A stretch of 5,413 nt of DNA from Pseudomonadota bacterium (lineage in GTDB: Bacteria; Pseudomonadota; Alphaproteobacteria; Rhizobiales; Devosiaceae). Below the pieces are notes generated by a model. The model did no database searches, was not told the DNA's origin, and was given only the letters and a program-made list of their open reading frames with translations. Of the stretch, positions 1 to 5,413 are shown piece after piece. The stretch spans positions 1 to 5,413 of the forward strand of contig JAEZFJ010000103.1 of assembly GCA_023437755.1 (NCBI GenBank). The letters run 5' to 3'. The first letter of the stretch is position 1, and each line of letters opens with the position of its first letter. Position numbers and translations under genes: made by a program.

Positions 1-428
1 ATCTCCCACATGGTGGTTTCCTGCCACAGGCCGGGGAACTCGAGCACGAACTGACCGTCCTTCTGCTCCAGCCGGTATTCCGGCAGTTGGAAATCCTCGA
101 GCCACTTGAGAAAGGCGGGCTCGAAAATCTGCTTGGAGCCATAGAAGCTGTTGCCGGCGAGCCAGATCATCTCCTTCTTGGAGAAGCGCAGGGTGCGTCA
201 ATGGTCGAGCTGGGCCCGCAGCTCGTCGATGTCGATCTCCTCGGCGAGCCGTACCGACCTGGTCCGGTTGATCAGCGAGAAGGTGGCCTCGACGCGTGGG
301 TAGAGGCCCCAGATCATCTGCAGCATCAACAGCTTGTAAAAGTCGGTGTCGAGCAGGCTCCGCACAATCGGGTCGAGCTTGAACGTGTGGTTGTAAACCC
401 GCCGGGCGATGTCGGTATAAGTGGCCAT
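1..428 (-). pseudogene. pncB: Nicotinate phosphoribosyltransferase, N-terminal part, interrupted by an in-frame TGA and cut by the window edge
   Basis: PncB converts nicotinate, PRPP and ATP to nicotinate mononucleotide in the cytoplasm, the first step of Preiss-Handler NAD salvage. Identity rests on the N-terminus: a DIARRVYNHTFKLDP start, then LLDTDFYKLLMLQMIWGLYP (residues 25-44), the family's conserved opening, then FSLINRTRSVRLAEEID. After residue 76 (LDH) comes TGA at 200-198. The same frame then continues without another stop to the window edge for 65 codons, and these read as PncB (RTLRFSKKEMIWLAGNSFYG, QIFEPAFLKWLEDFQLPEY, TTMWE). About the first third of a roughly 400-430 residue enzyme is present. 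The start ATG at 428 matches the family N-terminus; upstream there is only a weak AGGG ribosome site. It lies 76 bases after ycaQ on the same strand. I call it a pseudogene because of the TGA, but a base-call error would restore an ordinary gene. A restart at the ATG at 170 would lack the conserved N-terminus. Confidence 0.85.
198..200 (-). other. In-frame TGA stop inside pncB
   Basis: Read on the minus strand, codons 75-79 of pncB are GAC CAT TGA CGC ACC. The protein matches PncB on both sides in the same frame, so this is a point nonsense change and not a frameshift or insertion. All four complete protein genes in the window end in TGA and use TGG for Trp, so TGA is a normal stop in this genome. 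Confidence 0.9.
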
Positions 429-480
429 TGCAACCCTTTCGCGGCGCGGTTGTAGCCCGAGGGCCGCCATCTTGGAAAGC

Positions 481-493
481 CGCCGATGCGGCG
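481..493 (-). repeat. Short perfect inverted repeat between ycaQ and pncB
   Basis: CGCCG-ATG-CGGCG is a 5-bp stem with a 3-base loop, lying 12 bases past the ycaQ stop. On the minus strand it is followed by GCTTTCC, so it could be a weak terminator or an attenuating hairpin between ycaQ and pncB. The T run is only three bases and the stem is short in GC-rich DNA, so function is uncertain. The rest of the 76-base gap (429-504) holds no good promoter; TACAAC upstream of pncB is a poor -10 candidate with no matching -35. Confidence 0.25.
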
Positions 494-504
494 AGCCGTT
501 CGGT

Positions 505-1653
505 TCACTCGGCGAACTGGAACTTTGCAAAGCGATCAAGGGCCGTGTCGAGCGCCTGCCGTTCCGCGGCGCCGGGTTCCTCAAGCCAGGTCAGCTTCTG
601 GGTCAGCAGGCGCCGCTCCGCTCTATCGGCCTTGAGGTCGATGGCAGCGACGATGCGGTCGCCCATCAGCACCGGCAGTGCGAAATACCCCAGCTTGCGT
701 TTCTCGGCGGGAACATAGGCCTCGAACAGGTGCTCGTAGCCGAAGAACAGTTTCAGACGCTTGCGCTGGATGATCAGGGGATCAAACGGGGAGAGCAGGT
801 GCACCCCTTCCGGTGACAGCGGTTCGCTTCCGCCATCGAGGGTCTCGGGTGCGGCCCACAGCTTCACCCGCTCGGCGCCCTCTATGGCGACTTCCACCAG
901 TTGCTTTCGCTTCACTCGCGATTCGATCAGGGCCAGCACAGCGGGCTTTGCTGAAGGTTCGAGGTGGCAGATGGAGTCAAGGCTGACGGCGCCTTGGCTT
1001 CGCAGGGCACGATCGATCTTGTAGGCGGTGATCTGCCGCTCCGTGGCCGGGCGCGGCACCCGCTCCCAGCCAAAATGCCGGGCGGCCAAATCATAAGTTT
1101 TCACCATGCCCTGACGGGCGGCGATAGCCACCAACCCTTGGTAGAACATCAACTGCAGCACCCGTTTGGACGGTTTGCGGCTCGCCCAGGGATGGTGCTT
1201 TTCGACCAGTTCGTCGTCGGCGATGTCGCGGATGGAGAGCGGCCCCTCGCGCTTCAACCGTCGCGTCATGGCCGTGATCTCGGCTGGCGTGACCTTGCCG
1301 AACCAGGTGTCATTGATGTCGCGAAAGCGCTTCATCGCCGGCAGGAAATAGGGAAAGTCGGCTACGGGCACATAGCTCAACGCGTGCGTCCAGTACTCAA
1401 ACACCGTCTTGTCGGTGCTCTGCAGATGCGCGAGGTCGCCGCGCCGATAGGCCGGGATGCGGGAGAACAGGATGTGGTGGTGGCACCGCTCGATGACATT
1501 GATGGTGTCGATCTGCACGTAGCCGAGATGCCTGACAGCGGCGAGAACGGCATCGGGGCCGGAGCCGAAGGGCTCCGGCTCATCGAGCCGTTGGGCTCGC
1601 AGCCAGATGGCGCGAGCCTGTTGCGAGGACAGGATCAACGGCTTGCGAGGCAT
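505..1653 (-). CDS. ycaQ: YcaQ/AlkX-family winged-helix DNA glycosylase (interstrand crosslink repair)
   Basis: This 382-residue protein belongs to the HTH_42 (PF06224, formerly DUF1006) family, built of tandem winged-helix domains. E. coli YcaQ unhooks DNA interstrand crosslinks by excising N-alkylated bases; the related AlkZ enzymes protect antibiotic producers from their own alkylating toxins. The catalytic motif is visible as VQIDTINVIERCHHH, giving Gln47-Ile48-Asp49. This is the Q-x-D form of the YcaQ branch, not the Q-x-Q form of AlkZ. Other family marks are the HHHILFSRIPAY stretch (58-69), MFYQGLVAIAARQGMVKTYDL (about 169-189), and the C-terminal LLSPFDPLIIQRKR (286-299) and KRKLGYFALPVLMGDRI (318-334) blocks followed by AIDLKADR. 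The length is normal for the family. The ATG at 1653 has a strong GGGGGAG ribosome site six bases upstream. It follows the upstream hydrolase by 31 bases and is probably cotranscribed with it. Substrate range cannot be read from sequence. Confidence 0.9.
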   Translation of the reverse strand: MPRKPLILSSQQARAIWLRAQRLDEPEPFGSGPDAVLAAVRHLGYVQIDTINVIERCHHHILFSRIPAYRRGDLAHLQSTDKTVFEYWTHALSYVPVADFPYFLPAMKRFRDINDTWFGKVTPAEITAMTRRLKREGPLSIRDIADDELVEKHHPWASRKPSKRVLQLMFYQGLVAIAARQGMVKTYDLAARHFGWERVPRPATERQITAYKIDRALRSQGAVSLDSICHLEPSAKPAVLALIESRVKRKQLVEVAIEGAERVKLWAAPETLDGGSEPLSPEGVHLLSPFDPLIIQRKRLKLFFGYEHLFEAYVPAEKRKLGYFALPVLMGDRIVAAIDLKADRAERRLLTQKLTWLEEPGAAERQALDTALDRFAKFQFAE

Positions 1654-1684
1654 TCCAATCTCCCCCTCTGGAAGGCGCCGTGTA

Positions 1685-3403
1685 TCACCTGGCCAGACCT
1701 TCCCTGAACCAGCCGGCGCCGATGTGCTCGCGGTCGCCGTGACGCGTGAGGCGTGTCCGCAGGTCCCCCAGCGCCGCGCCCGTCCACCTTGGAGGATCGG
1801 TCACCGCAATCCAGCCATCGAGATAGTCCTGCGGAGCATAGACATGGCCGAAGCCAATGGGAGAGGTCTGCGCCAGCGCCATGTCGAGGGCGACCTGCAG
1901 GAACGTGACCACAGGGTACCAGTTGAGCAGCGGCGACACGGACGGTGCCCGGTTGCCGCTTAGCCAGGCCGGTTCACGGTAAAGCAGCCCCGGATCGAAG
2001 AAGACGATCGGGTCGGTCGGGTACTGCAGATAAACGATCCTGAGGGGGCCCCACCCTTCGGCACTGAGGTCCTCGCCGGAATTGGCGAACCGCACAGCGG
2101 TGTTGTCGCCCACTTCGGGCAACCAGAAGGGCGAACTCGGATCCCGGTTGGCGGTAGCCGTTCGCCAGGCCGCGGTGGCGAAGGGTGTGCCGACCCAGAG
2201 GGCCCCGTCGAACGGATCGCCCAGCACATCGTAGAGGGAAGCCGAGGCCGCCGAACTATAGGCTCCCAGGCTCAGCCCGTGCAGGTAGAGCCGAGGCCTG
2301 ATCTCCTCGGGCATGTCGGTCCAGCGATCGTAGACAGCGGCAAACAGTGCGCGGGCGGTCTCGACTCCCACATCCGGCTCCGAAACCAGGGACAGCCAGC
2401 TGGTGAGATAGGAATATTGCACCGCCACGCTGGCAACATTGCCGCCATGAAGCATTTCGAGCGTGTCGATGGCCGCAGGCTCCACCCAGCCGGTTCCGAC
2501 CGGCATGATCAGCACCAGCACCGATCGGTCGAACGCTCCGACCCTGTCCATCTCAGCGAGGGCAAGCCGTGCCCGGCCCTCAGCCGTTTCGTCTGCACGC
2601 AGTCCAACATAGATACGCAGTGGGGTGACGGCCTCGCGGCCGGTCATGGTGGCGATTTCTTCGGCGGTCGGACCCGACTCCACGTAGATTCGGGCATCGA
2701 GACCGATGGTGTCCCAGGGGATCAGTGATTCCCGACTGCCGGAACGCCACGCCTCCACCGGCTGCGGCTCGGCGCCGCCGGCGAGCCGGTCAAACTGCCC
2801 ATAGAAGCGGTCTGCGACATAGAGCACGCCCCGGGCCACCACACCATTGCCAACGGTGGCCGTGGCCATGCCCACGGTGACCAGCGCCAGCACGAACGCC
2901 ACGCGTCGCGGAATCGCCTGTTCCATCCACGCCCAGACGAGCCGTACCCCATGAACGATCATGGTGCCGATGCCGATCAGCACCACGGCAGGGACCAGGG
3001 CGATCGCCGCCACCAACCAGGGTTGCCGCGCCTCCACCGGAGCAATCCCCATGGCGGTACGGATGGAATTCTGCCACCCGGTGGAGAACCACAGAAAGGT
3101 GATGGCAAGCACCAGGCAGCCGGCAGCGGCCAGCCGACCAACCCAGCGGGCCACGCGGCGATTGGGCCAGCGGAGTTCAAGGAAGTTCCACACCCATTCC
3201 AGCGACACGCCGATGGCATAACCGGCAGCGAAGGCGAAGCCGCAGAGAATGCCCTGGACCGTGAAATGCCGCGGAATCAGCGATGGCGTCAGCGACAGGG
3301 CGAAAAACAACAGCCCGAAGAGCCAGCCGCCCGTGGATACCCGATCGAGCTGCCGCCCCGCCCAGCGGCGTCCCACAGCGACCCTCTCCAGCCAGTCGGT
3401 CAT
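1685..3403 (-). CDS. Polytopic membrane alpha/beta hydrolase (Abhydrolase_9 type, N-terminal membrane domain plus catalytic domain)
   Basis: The 572-residue protein has two parts. Residues about 27-190 carry some five hydrophobic segments (roughly 27-43, 47-72, 88-106, 128-150, 167-185), including the ALSLTPSLIPR motif typical of the Abhydrolase_9 N-terminal domain (PF15420). Residues about 230-550 form the catalytic domain (PF10081). There the likely nucleophile is Ser378 in LHGLSLGAYS, the acid probably Asp464 in YLQYPTDPIVFF, and the base probably His520 in GFGHVYAP. The triad assignment is my inference from motif order. Substrate is unknown; a lipid or ester processed at the inner membrane is plausible. 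The start ATG overlaps the exoD stop (ATGA), with a G-rich GGGGGT just upstream serving as ribosome site, so translation is probably coupled to exoD. The stop lies 31 bases before ycaQ. The family is widespread and uncharacterised for the most part. Confidence 0.88.
   Translation of the reverse strand: MTDWLERVAVGRRWAGRQLDRVSTGGWLFGLLFFALSLTPSLIPRHFTVQGILCGFAFAAGYAIGVSLEWVWNFLELRWPNRRVARWVGRLAAAGCLVLAITFLWFSTGWQNSIRTAMGIAPVEARQPWLVAAIALVPAVVLIGIGTMIVHGVRLVWAWMEQAIPRRVAFVLALVTVGMATATVGNGVVARGVLYVADRFYGQFDRLAGGAEPQPVEAWRSGSRESLIPWDTIGLDARIYVESGPTAEEIATMTGREAVTPLRIYVGLRADETAEGRARLALAEMDRVGAFDRSVLVLIMPVGTGWVEPAAIDTLEMLHGGNVASVAVQYSYLTSWLSLVSEPDVGVETARALFAAVYDRWTDMPEEIRPRLYLHGLSLGAYSSAASASLYDVLGDPFDGALWVGTPFATAAWRTATANRDPSSPFWLPEVGDNTAVRFANSGEDLSAEGWGPLRIVYLQYPTDPIVFFDPGLLYREPAWLSGNRAPSVSPLLNWYPVVTFLQVALDMALAQTSPIGFGHVYAPQDYLDGWIAVTDPPRWTGAALGDLRTRLTRHGDREHIGAGWFREGLAR
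3400..3403 (-). other. ATGA stop-start overlap, exoD to membrane hydrolase
   Basis: On the minus strand the hydrolase ATG (3403-3401) shares two bases with the exoD TGA (3402-3400). This arrangement usually means cotranscription and translational coupling, which ties the hydrolase dosage to ExoD. Confidence 0.85.
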
Positions 3404-3996
3404 ACCCCCAGTACCGAGCGGGCGAGGTGGACCACGCCCCAGATTGCGGCAACGGCTATGCCCAGGCCGAGAATGGCGATCGCCCCGCCGATCAGCACGC
3501 CAACCCCATCCCGGTTGACCCGAGACACGGTGATAACGGCAATGCCGACATTGGGAACGGCGTTGATCAGCGGGATCGGCACCACCATCGGCAGGCAGAC
3601 CAGAAGGATGAAGAAGCCTGTCACCCGCTGGGCGGCATCACCAGTGAGCCATTCCAGTCGAGGCTTGGACACCCGGCCGAACAGGCGCGCCAGCATCACT
3701 AGGCGATCCATCACCCGCACCACCAGCTTGTGCGACAGCCGGCGCTGCCCGATCCAGCCATCGAGCCGCAAGGGCCAGCCGAGCAGCATGGCGAGAGTCA
3801 CGCCCATCATGGCTGTGGCGACCGTGCCCCCGTACCCTGGCGGACCGGGGATCATGTTGAGCACCGACAGCACCAGGACCGCCATGGTGTGGGAGGTGGG
3901 ACCGAGCAAGCCGATCAGCGTGCCAGCGGTGAGGCCGCCCTCCGCCTCCCTGATGCTGGTGGCAATCGCCTCGACGCGGGCTTCGATGGGAGTCAC
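3400..3996 (-). CDS. exoD: ExoD-family exopolysaccharide synthesis membrane protein
   Basis: With the GTG at 3996 this is a 198-residue membrane protein of the ExoD family (PF06055), named for a Sinorhizobium meliloti gene needed for normal exopolysaccharide production and nodule invasion; its biochemical activity is not known. Family features are a short N-terminal helix (EARVEAIATSIREAEGG), a first hydrophobic block ending in LNMIPGPPGYGG (46-57), a basic middle region with RRLSHK (85-90), the KPRLEWLTG segment (111-119), then hydrophobic stretches at about 124-143, 145-158 and 164-188, with PMVVPIPLINAVPN in between. An ATG at 4116 would add 40 Cys/Arg-rich residues unlike the family and would start upstream of the promoter I see at 4033-4060. 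The GTG start fits the family length and a leader of about 30 bases. It lacks a clear ribosome site, so the exact start is uncertain. It heads the minus-strand operon. Confidence 0.85.
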   Translation of the reverse strand: MTPIEARVEAIATSIREAEGGLTAGTLIGLLGPTSHTMAVLVLSVLNMIPGPPGYGGTVATAMMGVTLAMLLGWPLRLDGWIGQRRLSHKLVVRVMDRLVMLARLFGRVSKPRLEWLTGDAAQRVTGFFILLVCLPMVVPIPLINAVPNVGIAVITVSRVNRDGVGVLIGGAIAILGLGIAVAAIWGVVHLARSVLGV

Positions 3997-4032
3997 GGAT
4001 TCTTTGGGCTTGGTCTGGAGGGTCGTGGCACC

Positions 4033-4060
4033 ACTATAGGCGCACTGCCACAGCACACAA
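4033..4060 (-). promoter_or_regulatory. Putative sigma-70-type promoter for the exoD operon
   Basis: Reading the minus strand, TTGTGT (4060-4055) and TATAGT (4038-4033) are separated by 16 bases. The -10 matches the consensus at five of six positions; the -35 keeps only TTG. Transcription would begin near 4026, leaving about 30 bases before the exoD GTG at 3996. It is the only AT-rich patch in the divergent gap. The CTATAG core is palindromic, so a plus-strand -10 (TATAGG, 4035-4040) is possible, but its -35 is poor. Confidence 0.4.
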
Positions 4061-4118
4061 CCGGCGGGTGATCGGTTCGTGCATCTCACGCAGCGGATGA
4101 GAGAGGCCGGAACCACGG

Positions 4119-4151
4119 TGGTCGGGCGAAGTTGCTTTGCCGAACCGACCA
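4119..4151 (+). promoter_or_regulatory. Hairpin abutting the ribosome binding site of the plus-strand hydrolase
   Basis: TGGTCGG (4119-4125) pairs with CCGACCA (4145-4151), and inside it GCGAAG (4126-4131) pairs with CTTTGC (4135-4140) using one G-U pair and a TTG loop. A CGAA bulge (4141-4144) separates the two stems. The last paired base is the first A of the AGGA ribosome site. If the 5' leader includes this region, the fold could limit ribosome access. There is no T run, so it is not a typical terminator. Structure is read by eye; function is inference. Confidence 0.35.
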
Positions 4152-4154
4152 GGA
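4151..4154 (+). promoter_or_regulatory. Ribosome binding site that decides the hydrolase start
   Basis: AGGA lies six bases before the ATG at 4161. The alternative TTG at 4137 has no such site and would add eight residues (start, PNRPGPP) that resemble leader sequence, so the ATG is preferred. Confidence 0.6.
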
Positions 4155-4160
4155 CCGCCC

Positions 4161-5333
4161 ATGCCCTTGCTTTCCCTATTCCGCTTCACCGCGGTGCTGA
4201 TTTCGCTGCTGATTCTCGCAGTGGCGGCCTCTTTCCTGTGGCAATGGTGGCAGGGCGACTGGGTCCGCTTGCCGGACGGTGATCTCGTGCGCGTCCGACC
4301 GGACTGGCCCCTGTGGCTGGGGCTGCTGCTGCTCGCGGCATCCTTTGGCGGCAAGTTCCTGCTGCTGCCGCTTCTGGCGCGCGGCGACAAAGGGGAGCGA
4401 AGCCGTCCCGAGCGCCATGCGGGCACTGTCGTCACCAGCCCAACCGGCAATCGCCTGCACGTCGAGCAATCCGGGTCTGAAGGCGCGCCGACACTGGTGC
4501 TGACCCATGGCTGGGCCATGGACAGCACCATCTGGAACCTGCTGCGCCGGCGACTGGAACAACGCTTCCGCGTAGTCGTGTGGGACCTTGCCGGCATGGG
4601 CGCCTCGAAGGCCGGCACGGGCGACAGCATAGATCTCAGCCATTTCGCCACTGACCTCGCTGCCGTCATGGGTGCGACGGGTGCGAGCCGGGTCTTTCTG
4701 GTTGGCCACAGCATCGGCGGCATGACCATCCAGACCCTTGCCCGCGACCAGCCGGCACTGTTTGCCGAACGGGTGGCGGGCGCCGTGCTGGTCAACACCA
4801 CCTACACCGACCCGCTCAAGACCATGATCGCCAGTGGACTGCTGCAGGCGCTGCGCCGGCCGGTGCTGGAGCCGGTGATGCGTCTCACTATCCTGCTGCA
4901 GCCGCTGGCGTGGCTGGGACTGTGGCAGAGCTATCTGAGTGGCTGGGCTCATGCGGTCAATCGCCTCGGCTTCGGCAAGTATGTGACCCGAAGTCAGCTC
5001 GAGCACACCACGCTGCTGTCGACGCGCAACCCGCCGGGCGACATTCAGCGGGGAAATCTGGCTATGCTGCGCTGGGATGCGACGGGTGCCATGGCCCAGG
5101 TGGCGGTGCCGGTGCTGGTGATTGCCGGAGACGTCGACATCGTCACCAAGCCTGAGGCCGGCGCCACCATCGCCGCGTCAACGCCGGGCGCCACGCTGAC
5201 CATGGTGGAGGGTGTGAACCACATGGGGTTCCTCGAGCGCTGGGAGCACCACGTCGCGCTGATCACCGACTTCGTCGAGCAGCACCAGCCCCGCGCAGCC
5301 CCGGAGAGGGGACCTAGCGTTCAACAGCCGTGA
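4161..5333 (+). CDS. Membrane-anchored alpha/beta hydrolase
   Basis: From the ATG at 4161 this is a 390-residue protein. Two N-terminal hydrophobic segments (about 7-29 and 50-72) flank a short polar loop and anchor it in the inner membrane. The basic ARGDKGERSRPER that follows suggests the catalytic part lies in the cytoplasm. Residues about 95-375 form an alpha/beta hydrolase fold 1 domain: HGWAMDSTIW (116-125, oxyanion region), VVVWDLAGMGAS, the nucleophile elbow VGHSIGG with Ser184, the likely acid Asp326 in GDVDIVTKP, and His354 in GVNHMGF. The triad is complete, so it should be active as an esterase, lipase or related hydrolase; the substrate cannot be told. A helical insertion at about 220-290 (lid or cap) is hydrophobic and may bind a lipid-like substrate. 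It is divergent from exoD across a gap of about 160 bases and is unrelated in layout to the hydrolase at 1685-3403. The C-terminal tail (about 376-390) is Pro/Gln-rich and probably disordered. Confidence 0.88.
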   Translation: MPLLSLFRFTAVLISLLILAVAASFLWQWWQGDWVRLPDGDLVRVRPDWPLWLGLLLLAASFGGKFLLLPLLARGDKGERSRPERHAGTVVTSPTGNRLHVEQSGSEGAPTLVLTHGWAMDSTIWNLLRRRLEQRFRVVVWDLAGMGASKAGTGDSIDLSHFATDLAAVMGATGASRVFLVGHSIGGMTIQTLARDQPALFAERVAGAVLVNTTYTDPLKTMIASGLLQALRRPVLEPVMRLTILLQPLAWLGLWQSYLSGWAHAVNRLGFGKYVTRSQLEHTTLLSTRNPPGDIQRGNLAMLRWDATGAMAQVAVPVLVIAGDVDIVTKPEAGATIAASTPGATLTMVEGVNHMGFLERWEHHVALITDFVEQHQPRAAPERGPSVQQP

Positions 5334-5364
5334 CCGAATTTGACCAGCAGTGATTCTGAGGAAT

Positions 5365-5413
5365 TGGTGGAGCCAAGCGGGATCGAACCGCTGACCTCTT
5401 GCATGCCATGCAA
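5365..5413 (-). tRNA. tRNA-Ala (anticodon GGC), 3' part, cut by the window edge
   Basis: Read on the minus strand, the visible part runs from within the anticodon stem to an encoded CCA (5367-5365). The discriminator A is 5368, and the acceptor 3' strand TGGCTCC is 5375-5369. The T arm has stem AGCGG/CCGCT (5392-5388 and 5380-5376) with loop TTCGATC. The variable region is AGGTC (5397-5393) and the anticodon loop ATGGCAT (5409-5403), closed by TTGC against GCAA. The anticodon GGC (5407-5405) reads the Ala codon GCC, one of the commonest codons in this GC-rich DNA. The D arm and 5' acceptor strand lie beyond the window. The gene converges with the plus-strand hydrolase, with 31 bases between them and no visible terminator. 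Confidence 0.93.

Noticed and set aside
198..200. TGA in pncB as selenocysteine or a reassigned codon
   Set aside because: PncB is not a selenoprotein, no selenocysteine insertion hairpin is evident just downstream, and the four complete genes here all end in TGA.
964..1707. A 247-codon open frame on the plus strand, opposite ycaQ
   Set aside because: The opposite strand encodes a convincing YcaQ family protein over its full length; this frame shows no domain and no ribosome site.
2951..4039. A 362-codon open frame on the plus strand, opposite exoD and the membrane hydrolase
   Set aside because: Its product is low-complexity, rich in Arg, Pro, Thr and His, with no recognisable domain, and it lies opposite two clear family members. 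It is the usual antisense shadow in GC-rich DNA.
4084..4102. TCTCA/TGAGA inverted repeat as an operator in the divergent gap
   Set aside because: Five-base arms with a nine-base spacer are expected by chance at this length and nothing else supports it.
4114..4116. ATG at 4116 as the exoD start
   Set aside because: It adds 40 residues rich in Cys and Arg that do not resemble the family and places the start upstream of the likely promoter; GTG at 3996 gives the usual length.
4034..5006. Long minus-strand open frames (4801-4034 and 5006-4176) opposite the plus-strand hydrolase
   Set aside because: The products are Ser/Arg- or Gln/His-rich without domains, and the plus strand shows a full catalytic triad. 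They are shadows.
5299..5311. CCCC-GGAGA-GGGG as a terminator of the plus-strand hydrolase
   Set aside because: The stem is only four pairs, lies inside the coding region and has no T run after it.
5365..5413. tRNA 3' end as an attachment site for an integrated element
   Set aside because: No integrase gene or repeat of the tRNA 3' end is seen within the window, and the neighbouring gene is an ordinary hydrolase with matching base composition. The DNA beyond the edge was not visible.

Overview
The window is GC-rich, densely coding chromosomal DNA. Its predicted proteins resemble Alphaproteobacteria of the rhizobial order Hyphomicrobiales, perhaps a Devosia-like genus. That placement rests on the style of the PncB N-terminus, the ExoD family member and the codon bias, all judged from memory without a search.

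Layout. Four genes lie on the minus strand and read leftwards from about 4.0 kb: exoD (3996-3400), a large polytopic alpha/beta hydrolase (3403-1685), a YcaQ-type DNA glycosylase (1653-505) and the start of pncB, nicotinate phosphoribosyltransferase (428 to beyond base 1). exoD and the hydrolase overlap by an ATGA. The hydrolase and ycaQ are 31 bases apart, and ycaQ and pncB 76 bases apart. This looks like one operon, or an operon plus a separately started pncB, read from a promoter near 4033-4060. Diverging from it is a plus-strand gene for a second alpha/beta hydrolase, anchored by two N-terminal membrane helices (4161-5333). At the right edge is the 3' part of a minus-strand tRNA-Ala with anticodon GGC.

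The genes do not form an obvious pathway. exoD and the two membrane-associated hydrolases suggest an envelope or exopolysaccharide theme. YcaQ (crosslink repair) and PncB (NAD salvage) are housekeeping functions that appear simply to share the transcription unit.

The most notable observation is an in-frame TGA at codon 77 of pncB (198-200). On both sides of it the reading frame matches PncB without any frameshift, so the copy is either a nonsense mutant or carries a sequence error. A second, weaker point is a hairpin abutting the ribosome binding site of the plus-strand hydrolase, together with a competing upstream pairing. I see no mobile element, CRISPR array, phage gene or convincing new multigene system.
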